A stretch of DNA of 34,867 nt from an uncultured Eubacteriales bacterium (lineage in GTDB: Bacteria > Bacillota > Clostridia > Peptostreptococcales > Anaerovoracaceae): NCBI GenBank assembly GCA_900547295.1, contig URGK01000019.1, positions 1 through 34,867 of the forward strand, in the 5' to 3' direction. Shown piece by piece: positions 25,466-32,266 of this stretch; position 1 is the first letter of the stretch; each line of letters starts with the position of its first letter. The translations under genes were made by a program, and so were the position numbers. Below the pieces are notes generated by a model that was given only the letters and a program-made list of their open reading frames with translations, had not been told where the DNA came from and did no database searches.

Positions 25466-25761
25466 TTGCCTTCCACCTCTTTTCTGTATTCCGAAATAAG
25501 TATCTTGGCTGTTTCAAAGTCTATCTTGTCATTTATGGCAAGCCGCTTCACAAGAGATACGTAATGGTCCTGCTCCCTGCTCTCACTCATTTCTATGCTC
25601 TGTATAAGCCTGTCAAGGCGAAGTCTTACAGTTGGGTATGTAACCCCGTATTCCTTGGCTATCTCCTTTAGCGAGCCTGATGACAGAATGAAATTTTTTA
25701 TGAATTTCACATCTTCATCTTCTAAATTTACCATCCATTCAGGAACTACTTCTATAGTCAT
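25462..25761 (-). CDS. DUF2089-family predicted transcriptional regulator
   Basis: A 99-residue protein matching the helical part of DUF2089: MVNLEDEDVKFIKNFILSSG followed by SLKEIAKEYGVTYPTVRLRL, a helix-turn-helix in which GxTYPTVRxRLD is the recognition helix. The zinc-ribbon N-terminus found in longer DUF2089 proteins is absent; the chain begins MTIEVVPEWM. It sits between two related membrane-protein genes, 12 nt after one and overlapping the other. It is a good candidate to bind the AT-rich operators at 26560-26630 and control its own operon. Confidence 0.8.
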   Translation of the reverse strand: MTIEVVPEWMVNLEDEDVKFIKNFILSSGSLKEIAKEYGVTYPTVRLRLDRLIQSIEMSESREQDHYVSLVKRLAINDKIDFETAKILISEYRKEVEGK

Positions 25762-25773
25762 TAATCCTACCTC

Positions 25774-26403
25774 CTACAAATCCATAGCGCGCATACTGCT
25801 TATGCTCTTTTTCCTTTTAACCACAACCATATAATAGTATATGGCAAGGTGAGCAAGCACCGCTGCTGCAAGCATAATAATCAATAAGACAAACATCTTC
25901 ACACTGAAAAAGCTTTCTATTCTCTCTTTCTGCCTTGCCTCGTCTGCCTGCAGTTTTTCAATACGCTCATAGCTCAGGCTGCTTCCTGTGAATTCACCGT
26001 AGAGTTTAAAGGTTTTGAGTGTCCGATATATATCCTCTTTGTATCTGAGAGCGTTTTCATCGCCTGTAAGCCTGCCCTGATTATCAAAGTGCATATTGCA
26101 GTATTTCATACTGCCGTTTTCATATACCTTGAGCTGCCCGAAATAGAACCTGCTGTCTTTTTCGGCAACGGGTATGGTTCCCTCAGTTTTGAAATCCTCG
26201 GACTGCAGGTGCATCGGGCTTGGCATCAGCCTCCCGCTCTCACCATGTGTTAACATAGAGGCATTTACGGCCAGCACCATAAATATGACCGCGAACACTG
26301 TCAGTGTTGCAATTGCAGCCTTACGTTTGTTAAATTCAAGAAGCAGTATAAACACTATTGCTGAAACCGGTATTATATAAATTATGTAATAATATGCAGT
26401 CAT
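25774..26403 (-). CDS. Three-helix membrane protein with MxxMDL tail (first copy)
   Basis: A 209-residue protein with hydrophobic segments at about 4-22, 29-50 and 168-192, and a polar region of about 115 residues between the second and third (GQLKVYENGSMKYCNMHFDN within it). The tail is VVVKRKKSISSMRAMDL at the C-terminus. The shared order of segments and the shared end with the 222-residue protein suggest paralogues or partner subunits, although the loops have diverged. No enzyme motif is visible. It follows the 32-residue micropeptide by 31 nt. Confidence 0.75.
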   Translation of the reverse strand: MTAYYYIIYIIPVSAIVFILLLEFNKRKAAIATLTVFAVIFMVLAVNASMLTHGESGRLMPSPMHLQSEDFKTEGTIPVAEKDSRFYFGQLKVYENGSMKYCNMHFDNQGRLTGDENALRYKEDIYRTLKTFKLYGEFTGSSLSYERIEKLQADEARQKERIESFFSVKMFVLLIIMLAAAVLAHLAIYYYMVVVKRKKSISSMRAMDL

Positions 26404-26434
26404 TTCTCCTGATTTCTCCTTTCAAATCAAATCA

Positions 26435-26533
26435 TTATCTTTTTCTGATTGCCTTTATGACAAGGTACCAGACTGTCCCTATTACCGCCGCGCAAAGCAG
26501 CAGCATTATTATTGACTGAAAAGTTACAACCAT
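26435..26533 (-). CDS. 32-residue single-helix membrane micropeptide (first copy)
   Basis: Short gene with a strong AGGAGG close to ATG 26533. The peptide begins MVVTFQSIIM, is one hydrophobic helix including AAVIGTVWYLVI, and ends in KAIRKR. It resembles the peptide at 24660-24761 (about 12 of 32 positions identical). It is the first gene after the operator-rich promoter, so it opens the DUF2089 operon. The ribosome site, basic end and duplicate make chance coding unlikely. Confidence 0.65.
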   Translation of the reverse strand: MVVTFQSIIMLLLCAAVIGTVWYLVIKAIRKR

Positions 26534-26559
26534 TCAACCTCCTTCATTCCTAATCCATT

Positions 26560-26630
26560 CTTTAATTATATTAAATATACACTTTAATATAATTAAAGTC
26601 AATACTCAATTTTATTTAAATATAATTAAA
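26560..26630 (-). promoter_or_regulatory. Promoter of the DUF2089 locus with three AT-rich operators
   Basis: On the minus strand a -35 TTGACT (26602-26597), 17-bp spacer and -10 TATATT (26579-26574). A perfect 16+16 inverted repeat (26560-26575 and 26583-26598, 7-nt spacer) is made of two copies of TTTAAT-N3-ATTAAA. One fills the -35/-10 spacer and the other overlaps the -10 and start site, with centres 22 bp apart. A third, near-identical copy with one extra base (26615-26630) lies upstream of the -35, about 32 bp further on. The spacings of about two and three helical turns suggest co-operative binding by one protein, most simply the DUF2089 regulator of this operon. Confidence 0.7.
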
Positions 26631-26633
26631 TGC

Positions 26634-26663
26634 AAAAAAAGAACAGACATCTCTGCCTGCTCT
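26634..26663 (-). terminator. Terminator of spoIIGA-sigE
   Basis: Minus-strand stem AGAGCAG / CTGTTCT (26663-26657 with 26646-26640, one G-U pair) followed by a run of seven T (to 26634). It lies 15 nt after the sigE stop. Confidence 0.8.
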
Positions 26664-26677
26664 GCTTAAAAGCCTTG

Positions 26678-27370
26678 TCAGCCCAGCTTCTTTATTTCTT
26701 TCTGCATCCTGCTTATTATCTTTTTTTCAAGCCTTGATATGTACGACTGGGATATTCCTATCTCATCGGCAACCTCCTTTTGCGTCATCTCCTCCCCGTT
26801 TACAAGCCCGAAGCGCATCTCCATGATAACCTTTTCTCTCGGGGACAGCTTTTTCATAACATAACTCAGCAGGTTGTAATTGACCTCTTCCTCTATGTGA
26901 TGATAGACCTCATCGTTTTCGGTGCCCAGTATATCCGAAAGCAGCAGCTCGTTTCCGTCCCAGTCTATATTAAGAGGCTCGTCAAAGGAAACCTCGTTTT
27001 TAATCCTGTTGTTTCTGCGAAGATACATAAGTATCTCGTTTTCTATACATCTTGAAGCATATGTCGCCAGCTTTATATTCTTATCGCTTTTAAATGTATT
27101 AACAGCCTTTATGAGTCCTATGGTGCCTATTGATATCAGATCCTCGACATTTACCCCTGCATTTTCAAACTTTCTCGCTATGTAGACAACCAGCCTCAGA
27201 TTGTGCTCGATAAGTATGTTCCTTGCATCAAGACTGCCCGCCGTAAATTTCTCTATTATCTTTTTTTCCTCCTCCGGCGAAAGCGGAGGCGGCAGCACAT
27301 CGTTTCCCCCGATATAAAAGACATTGCCCCCGATTGCCTCCAGAATTTTAAGTATGAGTTTTCTTATCAT
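26678..27370 (-). CDS. sigE: Sporulation sigma factor SigE (pro-sigma-E)
   Basis: A 230-residue mother-cell sigma factor. The N-terminal pro-sequence (MIRKLILKILEAIGGN) is followed by FYIGGNDVLPPPLSPEEEKK, the region cut by SpoIIGA. Regions 2 and 4 are nearly as in Bacillus SigE: NLRLVVYIARKFENAGVN, EDLISIGTIGLIKAVNTF, LATYASRCIENEILMYLRRN, VSFDEPLNIDWDGNELLLSD and GISQSYISRLEKKI. Its ribosome site is formed by the last codons of spoIIGA. It directs early mother-cell gene expression and marks the organism as a spore former or recent descendant of one. It ends in TGA. Confidence 0.97.
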   Translation of the reverse strand: MIRKLILKILEAIGGNVFYIGGNDVLPPPLSPEEEKKIIEKFTAGSLDARNILIEHNLRLVVYIARKFENAGVNVEDLISIGTIGLIKAVNTFKSDKNIKLATYASRCIENEILMYLRRNNRIKNEVSFDEPLNIDWDGNELLLSDILGTENDEVYHHIEEEVNYNLLSYVMKKLSPREKVIMEMRFGLVNGEEMTQKEVADEIGISQSYISRLEKKIISRMQKEIKKLG

Positions 27371-27374
27371 TTTG

Positions 27375-28196
27375 CTACCCCTCCATCATTTCATAATTAA
27401 GCAGAACATCGTATGTTCCCTCAAATCTTCTGTCGCTGACTGCAATTACAGCCCCTTTTCTTTTAACTGTTCCCGCCGTAATCTCATCTACCCTGTATCC
27501 GTTCAGTATTCCGCAGGGGTTGCCTAAGCTTTTGTATGGTATCGCCACATAGCTCACACTTCCTGCCGTCACAGCCTCTGCCACCTCCGAAGATACTATG
27601 TGAACGGGCTTTCCGCTAATGGGCTCTTTCAGACTGTTTCCCGTGTCTATAAGGCCTCTGCCCTGCCACATTTTTTCTCCGTTTTTTATCTGCACGTCTA
27701 CAGCAGCTTTATCTATGGCAATACGCCTTGAAATATATCCGTATATGCCTCTGCCGATAAAATATGATAATGCCAGCGCAATCATAATTTTAAGATACGA
27801 GGCATCCGCTATATAAAAGCCGCCGCTGCCGTAAGCGCCCTGCCTGTCTGTAAGAAGCAGTACCGCAAAGGCAAGCCCTCCTGCCATAAAGCTGACAGTA
27901 TAAAAGATTATAACTGTCCTGATATATACAGCCTTGAGCCGCTTCCATTCCTTAATCTTCTCATTTCCAAAGAATACAATGCCTGTAATCAGAAATGAAA
28001 ACAGTATTTTCATTGCAAGCTCTGCAAATATGCCAAAAGGTACAAAAATCGTAAATGAATACGCAGCGCAAAGCAGCGCCCCTGTAATAAGCCAGCCTGT
28101 ATGCGCGCGCCTCCCTGCCCATATCCCGGTAACAGATAAAATTACCATTCCCGCTATGAAGTTTTCAGCAAAAAGATATTCTCCGTAAACAGCCAC
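27375..28196 (-). CDS. spoIIGA: Sigma-E processing peptidase SpoIIGA
   Basis: A 273-residue membrane aspartic protease that removes the pro-sequence of SigE. Five hydrophobic segments fill the first 155 residues. The C-terminal protease domain has the active-site motif LIDTGNSLKEPISGKPV, with Asp184, in line with Asp183 of the Bacillus protein. It is somewhat shorter than the Bacillus form (309). The start is a GTG at 28196 with GGAGG about 9 nt upstream. It is the first gene of the spoIIG operon with sigE. Confidence 0.93.
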   Translation of the reverse strand: MAVYGEYLFAENFIAGMVILSVTGIWAGRRAHTGWLITGALLCAAYSFTIFVPFGIFAELAMKILFSFLITGIVFFGNEKIKEWKRLKAVYIRTVIIFYTVSFMAGGLAFAVLLLTDRQGAYGSGGFYIADASYLKIMIALALSYFIGRGIYGYISRRIAIDKAAVDVQIKNGEKMWQGRGLIDTGNSLKEPISGKPVHIVSSEVAEAVTAGSVSYVAIPYKSLGNPCGILNGYRVDEITAGTVKRKGAVIAVSDRRFEGTYDVLLNYEMMEG

Positions 28197-28223
28197 TAAA
28201 AAACCTCCATTAAAGCTATCTTG

Positions 28224-28270
28224 ATTATAGCCTTAATGAAGGTTGTAATTTGTCACAATCAGTTGTCGAT
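28224..28270 (-). promoter_or_regulatory. spoIIG promoter of the Spo0A-activated type
   Basis: On the minus strand a perfect -10 TATAAT (28229-28224) and a -35 GTGACA (28256-28251) are 21 bp apart, much longer than normal. Bacillus spoIIG has the same feature (22 bp) and is activated by Spo0A. Two Spo0A-box-like sequences, TTTGTCACA (28249-28257) and GTTGTCGAT (28262-28270) on the plus strand, overlap and precede the -35. An imperfect 12-bp inverted repeat (28209-28240) covers the -10. Confidence 0.55.
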
Positions 28271-28276
28271 TTTGAA

Positions 28277-29446
28277 CTAATTTACTCCTCTGATCTGAAA
28301 CATGAGATGTGAGGTTGCAAACTGCTCAGGTGTAGGATCAAAATAAATGTAATTTGTAAGACCTGTATAATCCCATTTTTTTGTGTTTCTGTTCCATTTG
28401 TTACTGTTAGCAGGTGTTGCATCGACGATTATCCATCTGCCGTCAACATAAACTTCAGCCCACCAGTGATCAAGCTTTGTAATTCCCGATTCTGTTGACC
28501 AGTTGTTAAACCCTCCGTCACCAAGACTTATATGATGACCGTTTACAATACGTGCAGGGATGCCTTCTGCTCTGCAAAGCGCAACAACTGCAGCAGAATA
28601 TCCTACACAGGTGGTTGCAACCTTGCCGCTCTGGCTGTTTGCTGATTTTTTCTTGTTTCTCATATTATAAAGGTTACGGTACGGATCTATATACTGCTTG
28701 GTTCCTGTCGAGAATGCAACAGTATCATAGTAGAAGTTAGTGCCTATGTATTCATAGATTTTGAGCACCTTTTCGTAATCTGTCTTAGCCCCTTTGGTTA
28801 CACTGTCAGCTGTTTTTTTGAAGTATTTAACCTTTGATTTTGTAACTGATGCAACCTTCTTGGTTACAGGATCTCTGAACAGGAGAGTCTTTAAATCACT
28901 CATATTTGTCTTTTTGAAGTTTGAAGCGCTTTTCTTTGCTCCCAGCTTCTCTATACGATTGTTCTCATTTATAACCTTGCTGTATTTGAGAATTGAGAAC
29001 TTGCCGCTCCTGACATTGAAAGCGCAGTTCTTGTAACATACAATTGACTTGCTGCTGCCGGGTTTCTTCATTGTAATCATGAGTATATAGTCGCCGCTCA
29101 GATTGCCGCCTGCTTTTGCCACATAAAGCGGTACAGTGAAATCAAAGCTGTAATAGCCACCCATATTTTCAGGATAAACGCGACAAACCCAGCTGCTTTT
29201 TTTCTGTCCCGCCTTGACAACACTCACATTGAATTCCGATGCCTTAATCGGTGTTTCGACTTCAACATAAAGAGAGCTGCCGTTTGCAGTTACCTTTACA
29301 GAATTATGTTCCAGGTTTTCAGATGATACAAGACTGCTTGTATTTGTTGCTGTTCCTGCGCTCTTGATTGCTCCGAATGCGCTGCACGGCATCAGAGTCA
29401 CAAGCATAACCGCAATCAGAAATACAGATAATATTTTCTTCTTCAT
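28277..29446 (-). CDS. Secreted transglutaminase-like protein
   Basis: A 389-residue exported protein. The signal peptide is about residues 1-26 (MKKKILSVFLIAV to SAFGA). After a beta-rich N-terminal region (about 45-150) comes a transglutaminase-like core with Cys280 in TTCVGYSAAVVALCRAEGIPA, His327 in KLDHWWAEVYVDG and Asp342 in WIIVDATP, the papain-like triad of this superfamily. Bacterial members act as proteases, peptidoglycan peptide hydrolases or crosslinkers. The substrate is unknown. It is monocistronic, with a promoter that overlaps the rplT terminator. Confidence 0.85.
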   Translation of the reverse strand: MKKKILSVFLIAVMLVTLMPCSAFGAIKSAGTATNTSSLVSSENLEHNSVKVTANGSSLYVEVETPIKASEFNVSVVKAGQKKSSWVCRVYPENMGGYYSFDFTVPLYVAKAGGNLSGDYILMITMKKPGSSKSIVCYKNCAFNVRSGKFSILKYSKVINENNRIEKLGAKKSASNFKKTNMSDLKTLLFRDPVTKKVASVTKSKVKYFKKTADSVTKGAKTDYEKVLKIYEYIGTNFYYDTVAFSTGTKQYIDPYRNLYNMRNKKKSANSQSGKVATTCVGYSAAVVALCRAEGIPARIVNGHHISLGDGGFNNWSTESGITKLDHWWAEVYVDGRWIIVDATPANSNKWNRNTKKWDYTGLTNYIYFDPTPEQFATSHLMFQIRGVN

Positions 29447-29498
29447 TGACTGCCTCCTTATTATCTACAGCACGTCGTCTGTTTTTGTTCTACATTAT

Positions 29499-29527
29499 AT
29501 TATAAACAAAAACCTCTATCCGGTCAA
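29499..29527 (-). promoter_or_regulatory. Promoter of the transglutaminase gene inside the rplT terminator
   Basis: On the minus strand -35 TTGACC (29527-29522), 17-bp spacer and -10 TATAAT (29504-29499). The -35 lies in the loop of the rplT terminator hairpin and the spacer covers the 3' arm and T-tract. Confidence 0.6.
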
Positions 29528-29540
29528 ACGAATAGAGGTT
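29505..29540 (-). terminator. Terminator of infC-rpmI-rplT
   Basis: Minus-strand stem AACCTCTAT / ATAGAGGTT (29540-29532 with 29519-29511), 12-nt loop, followed by TTTGTTT. It lies 30 nt after the rplT stop. Confidence 0.85.
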
Positions 29541-29570
29541 AAATTTTTAAAATTTAATTTTAGTTTATAT

Positions 29571-29927
29571 TTAGTTTAAAGCTTTTTTTGCTGTGTCGCA
29601 TAAAGCAGTGAATGCAGCGGCATCATAGATTGCCATCTCTGAAAGCATCTTTCTGTTGATGTCTATTCCTGCTACCTTAAGTCCGTGCATAAGTCTGCTG
29701 TATGATAAGCCGTTCATTCTTGCTCCTGCATTTATTCTTGCTATCCACAGCTGTCTGTACTGTCTCTTTTTCTGCTTTCTGCCTGCATATGCGCTTCTTA
29801 ACGCTCTCATTACCGCAGGGTTTGCTGCCTTGAACTGCTTGCTCTTTGCTCCGTAGTAGCCCTTTGCCTGCTTTAATACTTTTTTGTGTCTTTTATGTGC
29901 GTTTATTCCTTTTTTTACTCTTGCCAT
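29571..29927 (-). CDS. rplT: 50S ribosomal protein L20
   Basis: A 118-residue basic protein binding 23S rRNA early in 50S assembly. MARVKKGINAHKRHKKVLKQAKGY and the AGRKQKKRQYRQLWIARINAG segment are diagnostic (the motifs are quoted in parts of the chain near residues 1-20 and 49-69). In many bacteria L20 also represses its own operon by binding the leader, and a fitting leader exists upstream of infC. It follows rpmI by 14 nt. Confidence 0.98.
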   Translation of the reverse strand: MARVKKGINAHKRHKKVLKQAKGYYGAKSKQFKAANPAVMRALRSAYAGRKQKKRQYRQLWIARINAGARMNGLSYSRLMHGLKVAGIDINRKMLSEMAIYDAAAFTALCDTAKKALN

Positions 29928-29941
29928 TTCCTGTTCCTCCC

Positions 29942-30142
29942 TTATTTACCCATGGATCTTAACATTCTCTTAAGATCTGCGCTTGTAAGTGTTGTTGATT
30001 TTCTTAATCCTCTTTTTCTCTTAGGGCTCTTCTTTGTCAGTATATGGCTCTTGTACGCCTTGTTTCTCTTTACTTTTCCTGAGCCTGTAACTTTCATTCT
30101 CTTGCACGCGCCTCTGTGAGACTTCATTTTATTCTTAGCCAT
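29942..30142 (-). CDS. rpmI: 50S ribosomal protein L35
   Basis: A 66-residue very basic protein of the large subunit, with MAKNKMKSHRGACKRMKVTG at the start and LKRMLRSMGK at the end, both typical. It lies between infC and rplT, the standard order. Confidence 0.98.
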   Translation of the reverse strand: MAKNKMKSHRGACKRMKVTGSGKVKRNKAYKSHILTKKSPKRKRGLRKSTTLTSADLKRMLRSMGK

Positions 30143-30178
30143 TTATTACTCCTCCTATGTTAACTTTACTTTTTTAAT

Positions 30179-30703
30179 CTACTTCTCTGTTTTTGGTACC
30201 AGCACCATCGACAGGTTCCTGCCCTCAAATACCGGCTTCTTCTCTATGTTGGCGATTTCAGCAAGCTCTGCCGCAAAGATCTCCATTACTTTGAGTCCCT
30301 TGTCCTTGTAGGCTGCCTCTCTGCCTCTGAAGCGAAGACTTACCTTTACCTTGTCCCCGTCCTTTAGGAACTTGCCCGCTGTCTTTGCTTTAATTCTGAT
30401 GTCGTGCTCCTCTATAAAGGTGCTGAGACGGATTTCCTTGACCTGTGTGGTCTTCTGGTTCTTCTTTGCTTCCTTTTCTTTTTTCTGAAGCTCATATCTG
30501 TATTTACCGTAATCAAGAATCTTGCATACCGGCGGGTCTGCCTTTGGGGCTATGCAGACAAGGTCCATGTCCTTTTCCTCGGAAAGGGCAAGCGCCTCGT
30601 CTCTTGGCATAATTCCAAGCTGCTGTCCGTCATCTGATACAACTCTTAATTCCTTAAAGCGGATTTCCTCGTTTATGAGGGTTTCCTTTACTTCTCTGCT
30701 AAT
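30179..30703 (-). CDS. infC: Translation initiation factor IF-3 with an AUU start codon
   Basis: A 174-residue factor that keeps the 30S subunit free and checks initiator tRNA pairing. NEEIRFKELRVVSDDGQQLG, YGKYRYELQKKEKEAKKNQK and the C-terminal IRIKAKTAGKFLKDGDKVKV are diagnostic. I place the start at ATT 30703-30701, 8 nt after a strong TAAGGAGGT. The ATG frame extends to 30757 but that part runs through the leader terminator and cannot be coding. An AUU start is known for E. coli infC, where IF-3 discriminates against it and so controls its own synthesis. No ATG, GTG or TTG lies at a suitable distance. Confidence 0.93.
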   Translation of the reverse strand: MSREVKETLINEEIRFKELRVVSDDGQQLGIMPRDEALALSEEKDMDLVCIAPKADPPVCKILDYGKYRYELQKKEKEAKKNQKTTQVKEIRLSTFIEEHDIRIKAKTAGKFLKDGDKVKVSLRFRGREAAYKDKGLKVMEIFAAELAEIANIEKKPVFEGRNLSMVLVPKTEK

Positions 30704-30828
30704 GGCTTTGTACCTCCTTAAAAAAATCGGCGGATACAAAAGTATCCGCCAAAACATAACAAAGTTCAGATATTAACCGTGCAGACTGCTGCCTGCAGGT
30801 GAGAAGCGGATTACTTCTTCTTTACTAC
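30704..30828 (-). promoter_or_regulatory. infC leader with transcription attenuator (L20-leader type)
   Basis: The 125-nt leader contains a perfect 9-bp hairpin GGCGGATAC-TTTT-GTATCCGCC (30728-30749) followed by GATTTTTT, which is a full terminator ending right at the ribosome site of infC. Upstream lie GAAG..CTTC and TGCAG..CTGCA stems around CTTCTCACCTGCAGGC, which resemble the conserved part of Firmicutes L20/IF-3 leaders. Expected mechanism: L20 binding favours the terminator when ribosomal protein is in excess. The family match is from memory. Confidence 0.7.
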
Positions 30829-30834
30829 CCGACT

Positions 30835-30864
30835 ATCTTATCATCTGATATATATGTCTGTCAA
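30835..30864 (-). promoter_or_regulatory. infC operon promoter
   Basis: On the minus strand a perfect -35 TTGACA (30864-30859), 18-bp spacer and extended -10 TGA-TAAGAT (-10 hexamer 30840-30835). It starts the attenuated leader. It lies 25 nt past the ackA stop with no clear ackA terminator between. Confidence 0.7.
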
Positions 30865-30888
30865 GAAAAATATATCCGCGATTTATAT

Positions 30889-32088
30889 TTATTTGTTAGT
30901 AACGATATTGTAAGTATCTCTTGCAATCATCAGTTCCTCATTAGTTGGGATCAGGAGAACCTTAACCTTTGAGTCTTCTGCCGAAATAACCATTTCCTTG
31001 CCTCTTACCTTGTTCTTTACAAGGTCAAGCTTGATGCCAAGGTTGCCCATTTCGTTGCAGATGATATCTCTCATACCCATATCGTTTTCACCAACGCCTG
31101 CTGTAAATACGATAGCGTCAACGCCGTTCATCTCAGCAATGTATCCGCCGATGTAGAACTTAACTCTCTGAGCGAAAACTTTAAGCGCAAGCATTGCTCT
31201 TTCGTTGCCCTCTTCTGCTGCAGCCTCGATATCTCTGAAGTCACTTGATACTCCTGAAATACCCAGCATACCTGATTTCTTGTTGAGGATTTCGTTTGCA
31301 ACGCCCTGTTCAAGATTTTCTTTTTCTCTGATGTAAGTTACGATAGCAGGGTCGATGTCACCGCTTCTTGTGCCCATTACAAGACCTTCAAGCGGAGTAA
31401 GTCCCATTGATGTATCTATGCACTTGCCTCTCTTGATAGCTGATACCGATGCGCCGTTTCCTAAATGGCATGTTATAATCTTGAGGTCTTCTATATTAAC
31501 ATTGAGCATCTCTGCTGCTCTTTCTGATACATACTTGTGGCTTGTTCCGTGGAAACCGTATCTTCTGATACCGTATTTTTCGTAGTATTCATAAGGTATA
31601 GCGTAGATGTATGACTGAGGCGGCATTGTCTGGTGGAATGCTGTATCAAATACACCGACCATAGGAGTTCCCGGCATTAATTCCTGGCATGCTGCAATAC
31701 CCAGAAGGTTCGGCGGGTTGTGCAGAGGTGCAAGTTCAACACATTCTTCGAGCGCTTTGATTACATCGTCAGTGATAAGTACTGAATGTGCGAATTTCTC
31801 TCCTGCATGAACAACACGATGTCCCACTGCTCCGATTTCGCTCATATCTTTAACTACGCCGTGTTCCTCATCCTTGAGCGCATCTATAACGTGACCTATG
31901 GCGTCCTTGTGGTCTTTCATAGGCGCTTCTAATACAAACTTGTCCATACCGGTTTTTGTATGGGAAATCACTGATCCCTCCATACCTATTCTTTCAACAA
32001 GTCCCTTGCAGATAAGTTCTTCGTTGGTCATATCAAGAACCTGATATTTTAATGATGAACTTCCGCAGTTGATTACTAAAACTTTCAT
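30889..32088 (-). CDS. ackA: Acetate kinase
   Basis: A 399-residue kinase interconverting acetyl phosphate and acetate with ATP formation, the main energy-yielding step of acetate fermentation. It has VINCGSSSLKYQ (Asn7), VGHRVVHAGEKF (Arg91), GVFDTAFH (Asp148), RYGFHGTSHKYVSERAA (His180), FTAGVGEND and IPTNEELMIARDT. I start it at ATG 32088 (MKVLVINC) with GGAGG about 9 nt upstream; an earlier in-frame ATG (32124) has no ribosome site. No pta is adjacent. It may also drain acetyl phosphate from the pathway of the plus-strand genes to its right, but this is inference from proximity only. Confidence 0.97.
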   Translation of the reverse strand: MKVLVINCGSSSLKYQVLDMTNEELICKGLVERIGMEGSVISHTKTGMDKFVLEAPMKDHKDAIGHVIDALKDEEHGVVKDMSEIGAVGHRVVHAGEKFAHSVLITDDVIKALEECVELAPLHNPPNLLGIAACQELMPGTPMVGVFDTAFHQTMPPQSYIYAIPYEYYEKYGIRRYGFHGTSHKYVSERAAEMLNVNIEDLKIITCHLGNGASVSAIKRGKCIDTSMGLTPLEGLVMGTRSGDIDPAIVTYIREKENLEQGVANEILNKKSGMLGISGVSSDFRDIEAAAEEGNERAMLALKVFAQRVKFYIGGYIAEMNGVDAIVFTAGVGENDMGMRDIICNEMGNLGIKLDLVKNKVRGKEMVISAEDSKVKVLLIPTNEELMIARDTYNIVTNK

Positions 32089-32129
32089 TATATCGTTCCT
32101 CCAAATTTTATGTGTATTAATCAAAGAAA

Positions 32130-32159
32130 ATTATACACCCGTATATGTGGCAAAATCAA
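32130..32159 (-). promoter_or_regulatory. ackA promoter
   Basis: On the minus strand -35 TTGATT (32159-32154), 18-bp spacer and a perfect -10 TATAAT (32135-32130), about 40 nt ahead of the ATG. Confidence 0.65.
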
Positions 32160-32202
32160 GATAAGTTAATAATTTAACAAGCATCTGAAATACCGGTTTC
32201 TG

Positions 32203-32231
32203 TTGACACGAACAGCCTGCGGTAATAAAAT
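32203..32231 (+). promoter_or_regulatory. Promoter of the TauE/SafE gene
   Basis: A perfect -35 TTGACA (32203-32208), 17-bp spacer and -10 TAAAAT (32226-32231), about 35 nt ahead of the ATG. Confidence 0.7.
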
Positions 32232-32266
32232 AGCTTTGTATTGGGATTTTAACAGGCAGGTTTTAT

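Noticed and set aside
30704..30757. ATG at 30757 as the infC start
   Set aside because: It would place the leader terminator and the ribosome site inside the coding sequence; ATT 30703 fits the family N-terminus and the TAAGGAGGT spacing.
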